Notes: a model not told the origin generated them from the sequence alone. Counted from the stretch's first letter, positions 12,220-23,580 are shown. The stretch: 64,000 nt of DNA from Amylostereum areolatum (GCA_012932865.1 SAXG01000060.1:1-64000), one strand, 5' to 3'. A program made the numbers and translations.

Positions 12220-13594
12220 TGGAGTACGACTGGGTAGGACAAGGGGGCGTCGAGACTCCTGGGCTTGAGGTCGGTTCACAAGATATAACGGACCGGGAGG
12301 GATGTATGCTATTGAAGTTCTTCATCATGAGGTCCCGTTGAAGGCACATCGGAAAGCTTCTGGACGGTCATCCCGGCGAAAATCCGTCGGTAGTGAATGA
12401 AGGATGGACGAAAGGCGGCCATAACCCTTGAAGATTGAGTTCTGCGTGGCCTCGTGGGCGGACTCGTACCCCTTTGGAGAAAAAGCGGCAGGAACGTCGA
12501 TAGGATGAGACGGACGAGGTGAAGGCAGAAATCAAGGTTAACGACACAAATTATGGTTACTTATCGTTCGGTATCATCGCCTCCAAAAATTAAATAAATA
12601 ATCTCCATCGTTCTTACTCTCTAACTCGGTGATTGACTCTGAGTCGCGCGCCACGAGCGCACTACTGTCTACCGGAAACGCTACTTACCTCGCACCGAAA
12701 TCTCTCCCAGGATATACCTGAAACACCTTGGCCGATAACCGTCTGTTCTCTGCATTCCAAAAAACTTCTTGCGACTTGCGCTCCGAACGGAAATAAAGTC
12801 ATACATACTTGGCCAGCACTAGTCTGCCCCTCCAACAAGTCGCGGGATCAAAGGAACTAGGGAACAACATGATGCAATAGGCCTGGCACAGATTCATGCT
12901 CTGAATCCATGCACTGGTGTGTAGCACCATGTATCCGGGTCCGGTGTCTGAAGATGCGCACCGCAAGTTCCAAACTATGCACCGCATCATCGCATCGGTT
13001 TTCTAACACACGAGAGACATCGACCTGTCCTGATTACACATCTTCCGGACATCCTCAGACGGGTTCCCCCCCTGGACAATGCTCGGCTCCGCGACTGCGT
13101 TGACGGCTGGACGCCTCTGACGCCATGATTTTCGCCTGCTTCTCTGCTTCTCTCCATCGTCGATGAAACGGCAGAGCGGATCTCGATGCGTATGGCTGTC
13201 CGTTCCTGTAGCAGGCCTGTAGACGATAGTAGTTCCTGACAGTACCGCGTGCGACGCAACAAGGCAGCCCGATTCCCGAGTATGTCGCCGGGTCGGGCCC
13301 TCTGGTGCTGCGAGAGTATGGGACCGCATACCCGCCTCCCGCATTTTTCGTCCGCTCACACTCGAACCAGACCCCCGGAGCTTTGGTAATGCGCTGTCGT
13401 CCGCCCCATCCACACTTCACGATACGACTGCGTCCCCGACGACTCGAGAACTATATAAGACGCGTCGCGGCCCCGAGGTCTCAACATTATTCTTCTTCCC
13501 TTTCATCTTTTCATCCTCTAATATCTTCCGGTTCTCGGTTTCAAGGACCTCCTCCCATCTTTACATCATCTATTGGTACAAGCCCCTATAATCC
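12220..13594. other. Divergent promoter region between pectinesterase and GMC oxidoreductase
   Basis: About 1.4 kb separates the two divergent starts. I see no exon with motif support. Near 12580-12605 there is a short AT-rich stretch. The distal 150 bases before 13595 are pyrimidine-rich, as in many basidiomycete leaders. Shared regulation of the two secreted enzymes is possible from this arrangement but not shown. Confidence 0.4.
13453..13459 (+). promoter_or_regulatory. TATA box of the GMC oxidoreductase gene
   Basis: TATATAA about 140 bases before the start codon is followed by a pyrimidine-rich leader. Position and sequence fit a fungal core promoter. Confidence 0.55.
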
Positions 13595-16134
13595 ATGGCT
13601 CCGTCTCGACTTTCAACGCTCCTTGCTCTCGGTCTCTCCGCGAGTACCGTATTCGCACAACGTAATACATTCCATCCAAGAGCATCGCTAAATGGTATGT
13701 CTCCTCCTCGTCCGCCGTCGATATACGAAGACCATCCGTGTTCTCCAGCATCAGCCTCGGCGCCCACCGGCATCGACGCCGCCACCTTCGCGAAGACCAA
13801 ATTCGACTTCGTCGTCGTGGGCGGCGGCACCGCGGGCCTCGTCCTCGCCTACCGTCTCTCCGAGAACCCGCACGTCACCGTCGGCGTGCTCGAGGCGGGC
13901 GAATACCGTCCGAACGACAAGCTCATCGAGACGCCCACGGCGGGCAACCTCCTCGGCAACGCGAACGTGGGCACGCTCATCGGCAACCCGACGTACGACT
14001 GGGGGCTCCAGAGCGTGCCCCAGGCCGCGCTGAACGGGCTCGTGATCGACTATCCACGGTGCGTCCCCCCCCCCCCCCAGCTCCATGGATTTGATGGCGG
14101 GTGCTGATGCGGGGTGTGCGGTAATAGTGGGAAAGTCGTCGGCGGGTCGTCCGCGATCAACTCGATGATCTGGCAGCGCGCGTCGGCGGAAGAGTACGAC
14201 AACTGGGAATCGGTGTTCCAGAACCCGGGGTGGAACTTCGCGGGCCTCGAGCCGTACTTCAAGAAGGTCGAGGACTGGACGCCGCCGGAGCTGCTGTTCC
14301 CCGAGCAGCACTACGACCCCGCGCTCGCGACGGAGCACGGCCAAGGCGGGCCCATCGACGTCAGCTACGACACCTTCCTCACCGACGTCGACGCGCCCTC
14401 CATCGCCGCCGCCAACGCGCTCGGCATCCCCACCAACTCCAACCCCGACGGCGGCAACGTCACCTACCTTTCGCTCACCGCCCGCTCCGTCGACCCCGCG
14501 CGCGGCATCCGCAAGTACGCCGGGAACTCGTACTACCAGCCCGTCCAGAACCGGACGAACCTCAAGCTGCTCGCCGACGCGACGGTGATGAAGGTCGATT
14601 TCGCGAAGAGGGGAGGGAAGGGCGCGATCGTCGCGACCGGGGTGGAGTACGCGGTTGGCGGAAAGAACTACACCGTCAGTGTGGGCAAGGAGGTTATCCT
14701 GGCTGCTGGTCCGCATTCCCACGTTCGCTTCAGTGGCGTTGGTCACTCACGCCGCGTCTGGTGTAGGTTCCTTGAAGACGCCACAGATCCTCGAGCTTTC
14801 CGGCATCGGGAACAAGACGATCCTGAACGGCCTCGGCATCGACGTCATCCTCGACTTCCCTCAGATCGGAGAAAACTTCCAAGACCACCCCGTCACCCTC
14901 CTCGAGTTCAAGGTCAAGGACGACGTTCTCACCCTCGGTGCGTAGGACGCGCATACGTGACCCGACATAGGCTGATTTGTCCGTAGACCGTCTGAACTAC
15001 AACCAGACCTACGCCCAGGAACAGGAGGAGCTATAGTACGTCGTTCCACCTCCGCCAAACCCCAGATCCTCCGTACTGACGCACGCTCGCAGCAACACGA
15101 ACGCGACCGGTGCTCTCACCTTCACCGAAGCCGTCATCGGCCCTCTGCCCCTCCAACGCACCGTCAACGAGAGCATGTTCAACACCATGCTCAGCGGCCT
15201 CAACGCCTCCCTCGCGGCCCAGGGATCGCAGACGCCCATCCAGAAGGCTCAGTACGCCGCGCTCACCAAGCTCATGACGGGCGGGGAGGTCGGCTGGTTC
15301 GAGCTCACCGTCGTCCCGAGCGGCGGCGTCGCGGGCCCGACGGAGAAGGACACCAACTACCTGACGTCGGTCGCGATCGAGCTGGTGCGTCGCGCGGGTT
15401 TCTCTGTTTCATTTTTTCGTAGACTCACGGCGGTACATCTTTGAACAGCATCCATTCGGCCGTGGTTTCGTCGTGAGTATCCTTGCTCCTCGCGCGATCC
15501 GATCCCATGCTCACGCCTCGCTCGCCATTTTAGCACGTCAACACGACCGACCCTTATGCCCAGCCCGTCATCGACCCCAAGTTCCTCGAGATCCCGTTCG
15601 GTACGCCCGTCCCCCTCCTCCCTTCTTGCGCCGGATGTTCATGGACTTGCTGTAGATGCGGAGGTCCTCGTCCACGGCTCGCAGTGGGTTCGCAAGTGGA
15701 TGGAGACGCAGCCGATCGCGGGCCTCATCGACTCGGAGACGGTCCCCTCGCTCAACGTCACATCTGACGCGCAGTGGGACGCCTACATCCGCACCGCGGT
15801 CAGGACCACGAACCATCCCCTCGGCACCACCGCCATGGCGTCGCGCGAGCTGGGCGGTACGTCCCCACTTTTTTGGCCTCAGAGGCATCGGCTGATTGGG
15901 TGCGCGCATCCGTGCAGGCGTCGTCGGCCCCGATTTGAAGGTGTACGGCCTCAACAACGTGCGCATCGTCGATGCCGGCATCATCCCCATGACCCTTGGC
16001 GTTGCGATCCAGAGCACGGTGTACGCGATCGCCGAGAAGGTGAGCATCTTGCATGCGGATCCTGGTCCATTCTGCCTGCTCACGCGGTTGCATCGTAGGC
16101 CGCCGACATCGTCAAGGAGGCCTACAACCTTTGA
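13595..16134 (+). CDS. Secreted GMC oxidoreductase (aryl-alcohol/glucose oxidase-like flavoenzyme)
   Basis: The start at 13595 opens a signal peptide ending around STVFAQ. The FAD-binding signature FDFVVVGGGTAGLVLAYRL follows, then the GMC signature 1 region (GKVVGGSSAINSMIWQR) and signature 2 (GSLKTPQILELSGIG). The C-terminal half has HPFGRGFVHVNTTDP and TNHPLGTTAMASRELGGVV, carrying the conserved active-site His, then NVRIVDAGIIP and a final VYAIAEKAADIVKEA helix stopping at 16134. There are about nine introns, including one with a run of C at 14067-14081; all joins keep frame. The family oxidises alcohols or sugars and makes hydrogen peroxide outside the cell. The position of the second active-site His/Asn was not resolved, so the substrate class is uncertain. 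Numerous N-glycosylation sequons fit secretion. Confidence 0.9.
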
Positions 16135-17168
16135 AAGGCTGTATCTAAGCATTCGTCACACCAGGCGTGCACCTTTCTCTCCGTATCATCTTACTCCACA
16201 CATAATTCGGACAACCGCACTCCTTTCGTTTTCGCTGTACCCCCCTATTTTCGTATATTTTCTCGTATATCAGTACTCGTACTCAGTCCTTAGCGCACAG
16301 CTGTAACTCTATATCACTATATAATTGCGTCGTAAAATGAAGTGATGGTCATCTTATTTTTCCTCTCCTCTCGCCTCTTCCAACCCATTTTCCACAGGCG
16401 CGTTGCCCGAACGTTCCCACGGCTTCATTTTTGAAGGGTTTGCTTTGAATTGTAGCGCGCTTCAGCTCTCACCACGGTTCCAGGTGACGAGTCGACGCGC
16501 TTCCCCAACCTATGGTCGGCTTCTCCCAGTATATTAACGAGCATAAATCCTCTGCGAGCCAGCGCGGGGGGAAATATGGAGGTGAAGGTGACGACGGAGA
16601 TGGTGGCAAGGCGGGGATGGTGCGTGGACGTGGGCGGGCGACTACTTCTGCAATGCTGATTCGCCGTCTCTAGTGTCCACAGTACGACTCACCGCGTCAA
16701 GCGTGAAGTGTGCTCCCAACCAATGTCCGGTGCAGGATGTGCGTATGCAGAGTGCATCTGCTCAAGAATGCATGGCAGCTTGTAGCCCCGAGTTCATCCC
16801 CGCGTCCTCGCGATCTCCACGCGGACTGAAAAGCCACGAGGTTCTGTACGACCCCCCATCTCCGACAATGGACCCGCAGCCCAACATCGCACCATGGTAG
16901 AAAGTGGCAAAGTCGCCCTCGACGGGGAACAAGGACGCGCGTCACCGGACTGCTCTCGTGTTGTTGTTGTCGTCCCTGCTCCCAGGTCCAAGCAGAAGCA
17001 CCCGTCGCCGAGTGTATCGCCATCCTTTTGTATCGCTAGCGGGACGCGGACGAGGACAAGGTGGCCCAAGGTCGGCGTTGGGCACATATATACAAAACCA
17101 CGCCCTTGTCATCGAACGCCTCCCGAGTCCCTCCCCTTCTCCTCGCCCTTCCCGCACCGTCTCCCACC
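16135..17168. other. Intergenic: 3' end of GMC gene and promoter of the 17169 gene
   Basis: No exon is supported. The first 200 bases are AT-richer and include several possible polyadenylation-like stretches (around 16230-16340). The rest has no recognisable coding pattern. Confidence 0.4.
17085..17094 (+). promoter_or_regulatory. TATA-like element upstream of the 17169 gene
   Basis: An ATATATAC stretch lies about 80 bases before the chosen start and is followed by a CT-rich leader, a plausible core promoter. Confidence 0.4.
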
Positions 17169-18067
17169 ATGCTCCTCGTCCAACCCCCCGTACGTCTCCT
17201 TCTCCTTCTCCTCCGCCTCTCTTCTCTCCGTCTAACGTTCCCCGCAGACAATGCACGCCCCCCTCCTCTCCCACCTCCTCGCCACCTCTCTCCCTTTCCT
17301 CCCTTCCACAGCCTACACCCTCGCCACAGAACCCCTCCACCGCCTCTCCCGCGCGCTCACCTCCACCCTCCGCCGCCTCAGACGCCGTGCGCCCCACCCC
17401 TGGTCATGGCCCCTCGCCGCCTTTGCCGCCCTCGCGCGCTGCCTCCGCCCGCTCTGCACGCTCCTCCCCGGGTTCTCGCCGTACAGACGGTACCGGACCC
17501 GCGCCGCGGAACAAGCCTACTGGGACACCGCCGCGCGCTGGCGCCGTGCGCTCTCGGCGTCGGACGCGCGCTCGTTCGATCCGCCGCCGTGCCTCACGCC
17601 CGTCCCGCTCGTGGCCTCGTACGTGCCGCGTTTGCTGCCGCGGTACAGGGATGCGGTCGCGGACGACGAGGAAGGCGCGGAGTACGCGCTCGCGCCGGCG
17701 ACGTTCCGGAAGTGGCACAAGATGGTGCATCCCGACGCGGTACGCCTCTCCTTCTGTTTCCCTTCGCCCCCCCCCCCCCCCCCCCCCCCCCACCCCCCCC
17801 GTCCCTCGTTCTCCTCCTCGCATTCGCGCCACGGCTGACTGGGAGTCGGGAGAACAGACGCCGCCGAACCTCCGCCAGGCCGCGATCCTGCTCCGCCAAC
17901 ACAGCTCGCGCGACAGACGCGAGATGGCGCGCATCGCGGGGCTGCTGCCGACGCGCGTCGTGTTCGCGCGCGCGCCGGCGCCGGCGCTGGAGGGCGGGGA
18001 GTACGGGAGTATGTGGGACGCATGGCTGGAGAGGAAGGGTCCGGATTGCGCGATCGTGTTCGAGTAG
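17169..18067 (+). CDS. Hypothetical protein, Arg/Ala/Pro-rich, three exons
   Basis: I do not recognise the family. The first exon is very short (seven codons, MLLVQPP) and is followed by a 60-base intron. The second exon gives a hydrophobic N-terminal stretch (LLSHLLATSLPFLP), a second hydrophobic patch around WPLAAFAALA and a helical region ending FRKWHKMVHPDA. After a 118-base intron with a long C tract, the third exon gives TPPNLRQAAILLRQHSSRDR and an acidic C-terminus stopping at 18067. Total length is about 240 residues. The two hydrophobic stretches could anchor it in a membrane. The clean GT...AG introns and uniform codon use support a real gene, but no function can be assigned. Confidence 0.6.
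17767..17800 (+). repeat. Poly-C tract inside an intron
   Basis: A run of 25 C, one A and 8 more C lies inside the second intron of the 17169 gene. It is a homopolymer likely to vary in length and to be misread in sequencing. Confidence 0.9.
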
Positions 18068-18436
18068 ACGATCTTCGTTGACCTGTTTGCCTTTCTCGCA
18101 TTTCCTTCCACTCACACTGGATGGACTCGTCGGTTTCCTCTTGTCGTATCGTATGTTACTTATACCCCTCCATTTGTTCTCTACACGCTCGGCGTCCGCA
18201 ATTTATTTCATGCTTTGCCTCCACGTCCGCTCTGCCGGCATCGCGGCGCAGGGCGGAGATGGTTAGCGAAACAGTGACCCAGTGATCCACAAGTAGAGGC
18301 CACGGCTGCCCCCGACGGATGTGCTTGCGCGTCTACCCATGCACCCGCGGGGCCTGCATTCACACCTTGCTCGCCCCATCTGCCGTCCCCAACCCTCCCA
18401 TCCACTCCCGCACCCACCACCCACTCCAGCTCACCC
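18068..18436. other. Intergenic between convergent genes
   Basis: This 369-base gap separates the stop of the 17169 gene (+) and the stop of GRC3 (-). It should hold both 3' ends. No other feature was seen. Confidence 0.5.
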
Positions 18437-20896
18437 TCACATCAGCCCCTTCCGCATCAGATTCCGCCGCACGCGCCGCCTCTCCCCCCCCAGCGCGCCC
18501 TTCCTCCCCTCCGCCCACCTCAAAAACGGCACGCGTCCGGCCTCGACGCCTGCCACGCCCGCGCCGTCCGCGCGCGTCCAGTCGAGCATGCCCCACACGG
18601 GCAGCTCGAGCTCGCCCTTGACGAGCGTGCGGCCCGCGCCGAGCAGCGCGGGCGGCAGGGGCGTGAGCAGGTGCACGGTGGTCGTCGCGGCGAGCGCGGG
18701 GCCGGGCGAGATGGCGCGGACGAGCGCGAGGCCGAGGCAGGCGGAGGTGAGCGGGTCGGGCGGGGCGGCGCCTTGGACGTAGCGCGGTGCGTCCTTGTCC
18801 GTCCGCATCGCCTCGTCCTCGTCCTCGTCGTCGGTGCGCACGAGCGCGACGAGCGCGACGTTGAGCACGCGCGGGACCTCGCTCGGCACCACGTCCTCCG
18901 CGCCCGCGCCCGTGAGCACGACGCGGTCGAACGCGGCGCCCATCGCGACGGCGTAGGGCGGGACGGCGCACAGGGGGGCGTGCACGGTCCAGGTGTCCGC
19001 CGGGGCGGGGAGGAGGGAGGGGGAGGGGGAGGGGAAGACGGCGTGGAAGTAGGCGAGGAGGGCGAGCGTGCGGTGGTCCGCGGAGGTGAAGCGCGCGGAG
19101 TGGGCCGTGGGCGGGATGGCGGCCAGGGCGAGCGCGGGCACCGCGCGCTCGGCAGGCGGCGGGGGCGGAGGCGGCCAGCAGGCGCGGTCCGTGGCGGGCG
19201 GGACGAGGTCGAGGACGTGCGTCGGGAGGAGGATGGCCTCGATTTTGCGGGTGAGGTCCGCGCCGAGGCCTTTGGACCAGCCCATGGTGTTCACGACGAG
19301 CGGGATGCGGTCCGCGATGCGCGCGTCCGCGCCGTCGTCCTCCGCGTCCGCGAGCACGGCGCCGTGGTGCAGGTCGAGGCGGTAGGTCTGGACGAGGGCG
19401 GCGAGGGCGGCGAGGTAGTGCGCGGGGGACGCGCGCGGGGAGGTGGCGCCGATGTAGTGGGCTTGGTAGGGGAGGGTCGGGTGCGTGAAGGGCGGGCCTG
19501 GTGGGCAGGTCAGAGTCGGCGGGGGGGAGCGGGGGAGCGGGGGAACGCACCGAAGAGGGGCCGGTCGACGACGGTGAGGGCGACCATCCCGCCCGGGGTG
19601 AATTCGGACTGGCCGAGGTCGCATTCGAGGAAGGCCACGCGCCGGTATCTGCGTGGGGGGGCGCGCGCTCAGTCCTCGACGTGCGGAAGCGAAAAGAGAG
19701 GCGTACCTCGCGACGAGCCGGTTGAGCAGGGTGCGCGCGAAGGTGCTCTTGCCCGCGTTTTTGGGCCCTTTGACGAGGTAGACGGGCGGGTCTTGGGCGG
19801 AGTCAGGGGGTGGGGCGGAGACGGCGTCGAGGGCGGCGGACCATGAGGGCGGGAGGTGGAACGGCTGGATGTCGCGGTGGGGGTGGTTGACCTGTGCACT
19901 GCGATCAGCAAACGTACACGAATAAACGAGTCGACTGACGAGGGAAATGCCGGAGAGAGGAAGGGGGTCGGCGTCCTCGGGAGGGGCTTGAAAGACGCCG
20001 TCGAAGGTGCGGACGACGCGCCCGAGGTCCTCTACGCCCGAATGCATCTCCTGGAGAACGATGACGGTTTCGCGGCCTCGAAGGCGTTGAGCGACGCGAT
20101 CCGGGAGTGGGGCGAGGTCGGCTTCGACTTTGGCGTGGGCTTCGGTAGGTACGGGGGTGAGGGTAGGGAGAGGAGAGGAGCGCGGGGCGAAGATGGGGTG
20201 GACGGTGGTAGAGGGAGAGAGGGGGGTGCCGAGGAGAGAGAGAGCGCCGCAAAGAACGCGAAGGCGGGCCGTGCCGAGAAGGGTGAGGGTGATGGTGGGG
20301 TCCGGGGGGAGGACGAGGATGAGGGCGGGGGTGGAGGAGGAGAGGGAGAGGGAGGCGCGCTCGGAGGGGGTGAGCGGGAAGGTGTTTTCGTTCAGGAGGG
20401 GGGTGAAGGTGGTGAGGAGGGCGGGAGTAGGGGCGGGGGCGGGCTGTTCGTCGTTGTGCTGGTTGTCGTGGCCGTCGTCGTCGTCGTCGTCGTCGGACGA
20501 GTCGGCGAGCGGTCGGCTGGGCGTCCATGCGCGGCGGTCCTTGGGCGGTGGCGGGCGCGCGTCCTCCAGCCCTTCGATGACGTCGCCCTCGTCAATCGCC
20601 ATGGACGCATCCGAGTCCGCGTCCTCCCCCGCGTCCTCCTCATCTTCCTGCACGAAATACCGCCGTGTTTGCCGTTGCCGTTGCGCCTGTTTGCGAGGCT
20701 TCGAGGTGTCCTTCCGCGGTTTCTTCTGGGCGGGTGTGGGGGCGCTCTGGGTGCCGGATTTCCGTTTGGGTTTGGGTGTGGAGGCTTTTGGGGGGGAGGA
20801 GGCGGCGGTGACGGGGGGGGCGGCGGGTCCTGGTGCGGTTTCTTGAGTTTTTTGAGCCTGCAAACGCGCTTTGCGCGCTGCTACGGCGCTGAGCAT
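18437..20896 (-). CDS. GRC3: Polynucleotide 5'-hydroxyl-kinase GRC3/NOL9
   Basis: Grc3/Nol9 phosphorylates the 5' end of the cleaved ITS2 pre-rRNA and works with the Las1 nuclease in the nucleolus. The start at 20896 opens a Lys/Pro-rich region and an acidic Asp run (encoded by a GTC repeat near 20470). The Clp1-type core then begins. The Walker A P-loop reads YLVKGPKNAGKSTFART; the next block RVAFLECDLGQSEFTPGG is the family's second signature; then come HYIGATSPRASP and IPLVVNTMGWSKGLG, all typical of Grc3. The protein ends ERRRVRRNLMRKGLM at 18437. Two introns are visible, near 19870-19935 and 19655-19710, with a third near 19500-19550. Length, about 750-800 residues, is somewhat above the yeast protein because of the low-complexity N-terminus. 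It is divergent from malate dehydrogenase. Confidence 0.9.
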   Translation of the reverse strand: MLSAVAARKARLQAQKTQETAPGPAAPPVTAASSPPKASTPKPKRKSGTQSAPTPAQKKPRKDTSKPRKQAQRQRQTRRYFVQEDEEDAGEDADSDASMAIDEGDVIEGLEDARPPPPKDRRAWTPSRPLADSSDDDDDDDGHDNQHNDEQPAPAPTPALLTTFTPLLNENTFPLTPSERASLSLSSSTPALILVLPPDPTITLTLLGTARLRVLCGALSLLGTPLSPSTTVHPIFAPRSSPLPTLTPVPTEAHAKVEADLAPLPDRVAQRLRGRETVIVLQEMHSGVEDLGRVVRTFDGVFQAPPEDADPLPLSGISLVSRLVYSCTFADRSAQVNHPHRDIQPFHLPPSWSAALDAVSAPPPDSAQDPPVYLVKGPKNAGKSTFARTLLNRLVARYASLFASARRGLSARPPTQIPARGLPRMRPRPVRIHPGRDGRPHRRRPAPLRCVPPLPRSPPPTLTCPPGPPFTHPTLPYQAHYIGATSPRASPAHYLAALAALVQTYRLDLHHGAVLADAEDDGADARIADRIPLVVNTMGWSKGLGADLTRKIEAILLPTHVLDLVPPATDRACWPPPPPPPAERAVPALALAAIPPTAHSARFTSADHRTLALLAYFHAVFPSPSPSLLPAPADTWTVHAPLCAVPPYAVAMGAAFDRVVLTGAGAEDVVPSEVPRVLNVALVALVRTDDEDEDEAMRTDKDAPRYVQGAAPPDPLTSACLGLALVRAISPGPALAATTTVHLLTPLPPALLGAGRTLVKGELELPVWGMLDWTRADGAGVAGVEAGRVPFLRWAEGRKGALGGERRRVRRNLMRKGLM

Positions 20897-21352
20897 CGGT
20901 TAGAGCGACGACGATCGTGCGTCCAGTTGGCCCTGTGCGTTGGGACACGTCTTTTTGGATATGTCGAGAGACTCAGAGAAGCCGACCCGGTACGGTATGT
21001 TTTCAGGCTGTAGATCAAGCAATACCGTCGTCAGCTCAGATCACGAGCTCAGATCACGCTGGCGGCTGCACGGCTCGAAACGTACTGTACAAAGATGAGC
21101 CTCTTGGTCGTGTGCTTTCCTAGTCAGCTGCTGGATGTTCGACGCTCGCGCGCCTTTCTTCGTGAAAAAGGAAGGGAGGGAGACGGAGGACGCGGGGCTA
21201 CGCGGCGGTGTCCGGGAGAGCGTGAAAGCGGAAGCCGCCGAAGCGGATTTTGTTCGTCACCCGCACTCGAAAAGCGCGCGAGCCCACTTGTTCTCCTACC
21301 ACCACCACCACCACCACCACCACCACCGCCAGCACCGCCAGCACCTCTCAGG
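20897..21352. promoter_or_regulatory. Bidirectional promoter region, GRC3 / malate dehydrogenase
   Basis: 456 bases separate the two divergent start codons. No clear TATA box was seen. The MDH side carries a long CCA repeat and a pyrimidine-rich leader. Confidence 0.45.
21297..21327 (+). repeat. (CCA)n trinucleotide repeat in the MDH leader
   Basis: About ten CCA/CAC units lie immediately before the start codon of malate dehydrogenase. It is a short tandem repeat in the transcribed leader or core promoter. Confidence 0.9.
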
Positions 21353-22721
21353 ATGTTCAGCCGCACCGCCGTTCGCACCCTCGCCCAGAAGCGCGCCTTC
21401 TCCTCCTCCGCCGCCCGCCACACCAAGGTCACCGTCCTCGGCGCTGGCGGAGGCATCGGCCAGCCGCTCTCCCTCCTGCTCAAGCTCGACCCCCACGTGT
21501 CCGCCCTCAGCCTGTACGACATCCGCGGCGCCCCCGGCGTCGCCGCCGACGTCTCCCACATCGACTCCCACAGCAAGGTGCGCGTTGTCGTTCGCATTCC
21601 AGCGGCCGTGGCTGACGGCTGAGGCGGTGCGCGCAGGTCACGGGCTACGCTGCCGACCAGGTCGACCAGGCCCTCGAGGGCACCAAGGTCGTGATCATCC
21701 CTGCCGGCGTGCCCAGGAAGGTGTGTGTCTACGCTCTCCCTTTCCCTCGTTTCTGACCCAGCTCGCAGCCCGGAGTAAGTCCTTGCTGCGTCCTCGTCCC
21801 CTTTCGCGCCCTCTGACCCACTCCGTCTGACCGAAAGATGACCCGCGACGACCTTTTCAACGTGAGTTCCTTTTTCATTACTGTATTCCTCGGTTTGGGC
21901 TGGGAGGGACGCCCTCCTCCCACCCCCTGAGCATGCAAACCTCGGGGCTCACCGCCCGCGTCGCGCGTTCGCAGACCAACGCCTCGATCGTCCGCGACCT
22001 CGCCGCGACCATCGCCCGCGTCGCCCCGGACGCCCACGTCTGCGTCATCTCCAACCCCGTCAACTCCACCGTGCCCATCGTGGCCGAGACCTTCAAAAAG
22101 GCGGGCGTGTACGACCCCCGCCGCCTCTTCGGCGTCACCACCCTCGACGTCGTCCGCGCCGCCCGCTTCCTGGCCGAGATCACGAACGCGGACCCGAAGG
22201 AGACCGTGCTCACCGTCGTCGGCGGCCACTCGGGCGCCACCATCGTCCCGCTGCTGTCCCAGAGCCCCTTCGGGAAGGCCGTCGCCGGCGACGCGTACGC
22301 CCAGATCGTGCACCGCATCCAGTTCGGCGGGGACGAGGTCGTGAAGGCCAAGGACGGCGCCGGCTCCGCCACCCTCTCCATGGCCTACGCCGGCGCCAAG
22401 TTCGCCAACGCCCTCCTGCGCGGCATCGGCGGCGAGAAGGGCGTCGTCACCCCCACCTTCGTCGACAGCCCGCTCTTCAAGGACCAGGGCATCGACTTTT
22501 TCTCGTCCAACGTCGAGCTCGGCGTGCGTTCTCCTGCCCTTCCCCTTCGCGCTCTCCCCGCTCTCGGGGTTTCTGATCGTCCGCGTCTCGCATCGCAGGT
22601 GAACGGCGTGGAGAACATCTTCCCGCTCGGACCGCTCTCGGCCGAGGAGGAGGAGCTGCTCGCGGCGTGCTTGCCCGACCTGAAGAAGAACATCGAGAAG
22701 GGCAAGGCGTTCGTCGCCTGA
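21353..22721 (+). CDS. MDH1: Mitochondrial malate dehydrogenase
   Basis: The enzyme interconverts malate and oxaloacetate with NAD in the citrate cycle. The start at 21353 opens an Arg/Ser-rich matrix-targeting peptide ([19 protein letters not shown]). The NAD-binding motif [19 protein letters not shown] follows, then [21 protein letters not shown] with the substrate Arg, the [10 protein letters not shown] block, the [11 protein letters not shown] block and [16 protein letters not shown] containing the catalytic His. A strongly conserved C-terminus reads [19 protein letters not shown] and ends KGKAFVA at 22721. Introns lie near 21577-21636, 21721-21838 (with a tiny exon inside), 21862-21975 and 22522-22600. 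Everything expected of the family is present. Gene symbol follows yeast usage for the mitochondrial isoform. Confidence 0.95.
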
Positions 22722-22943
22722 GCGCGTCGGGGCATGCGCGGCTGGGTATCGTACCGTCGTGATCTTTTAGATGGTGTCTCGAGTGCTACAAAACGGCGAT
22801 CGTAATGCATATCTTTTCACGCGCCCTCCTCCACCCCGGTTGAAACCTGAAAGCGGCTTGAGAATGAGAAAGAGGAGTCGGGCGTGAGTGCGTAGCGTAC
22901 GTCGGAGCGGAACGTTGTATTTTCTCTACGGACGCCGGCGGGG

Positions 22944-23580
22944 TCAGCGTCGGCCTTTGCTTTTGCTCTGCACGAGCGTGAACCCGTCTTCGTCCACGAC
23001 AGGCTCGGACGTGCCCCTCGACCCCTCGACCAACGTCGGCACCTCCTCCTCCTCCTCCTCGCTCCCCTCGCCACCTTCCTCTTCATCCTCCCACTCCTCA
23101 TTGTCATCCACGACCTCCACGACCACCTTCCTCCCCCTGACCCCCTCCGCCCGCGCCTCCCACCCGCGAATCGTCGCCTCCTCCCCGCCACACGCCGCCT
23201 CCCACAGCAGCACCACGTCCCGCCCGACCTCCTCCGCGCTGCCGTCCTCCAGCACCGCGTCGAACTCGTCCTCGAGCGCCTGCAGCAGCGTCAGCGCGAC
23301 GTACTCCGCGTCCGGCGGCGGCCCGTCCGCGCCCTCGAACTCCTCGAACGCGTCCACGAGCACCGACGCCAGCCATGTCCGCTTTTGCGCCGACGCGGGC
23401 CCGCCCCAGGTGTTGTGGACCGCGGGCCAAAGGCGCGACGGGCGAGAGCGCCTCCCCCTCCTCTCGACAACCGCACGCCCCCCACGGTCACCCTGGACTC
23501 GGACCCCATCCCGCCCACGACTCACTCCGCGCGCTTCGCCCGCTCGTGCACACCGATGACGATGACGACGACGCGATGTT
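22944..23580 (-). CDS. TSR2: Pre-rRNA-processing protein TSR2
   Basis: Tsr2 is the chaperone that delivers ribosomal protein eS26 to pre-ribosomes. The diagnostic core is WPAVHNTWGGPASAQKRTWL followed by LVDAFEEF, a helical segment with LQALEDEFDAVLEDGSAEEV, a long acidic run and the family's C-terminal motif EPVVDEDGFTLVQSKSKG just before the stop at 22944. The N-terminal 20-30 residues are not resolved. The frame that holds WPAVH stays open upstream, but the translation there is not family-like. A short intron ending near 23460-23480 or a one-base shift is likely, so the outer end is approximate. It converges with MDH, with 222 bases between the stops. Confidence 0.8.

Noticed and set aside
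13751..14746. 331-codon minus-strand frame
   Set aside because: It lies exactly opposite the conserved GMC exon; its Val/Asp/Gly-rich text is the usual antisense image of GC-rich codons.
16904..18266. Two roughly 390-codon + strand frames overlapping the 17169 gene
   Set aside because: They read through a poly-C intron and are Pro/Arg/Ser-rich without motifs; the spliced frame is more protein-like.
18671..21013. Two long Gly/Arg-rich + strand frames
   Set aside because: They lie opposite GRC3, whose minus-strand frame has the P-loop and family signatures.
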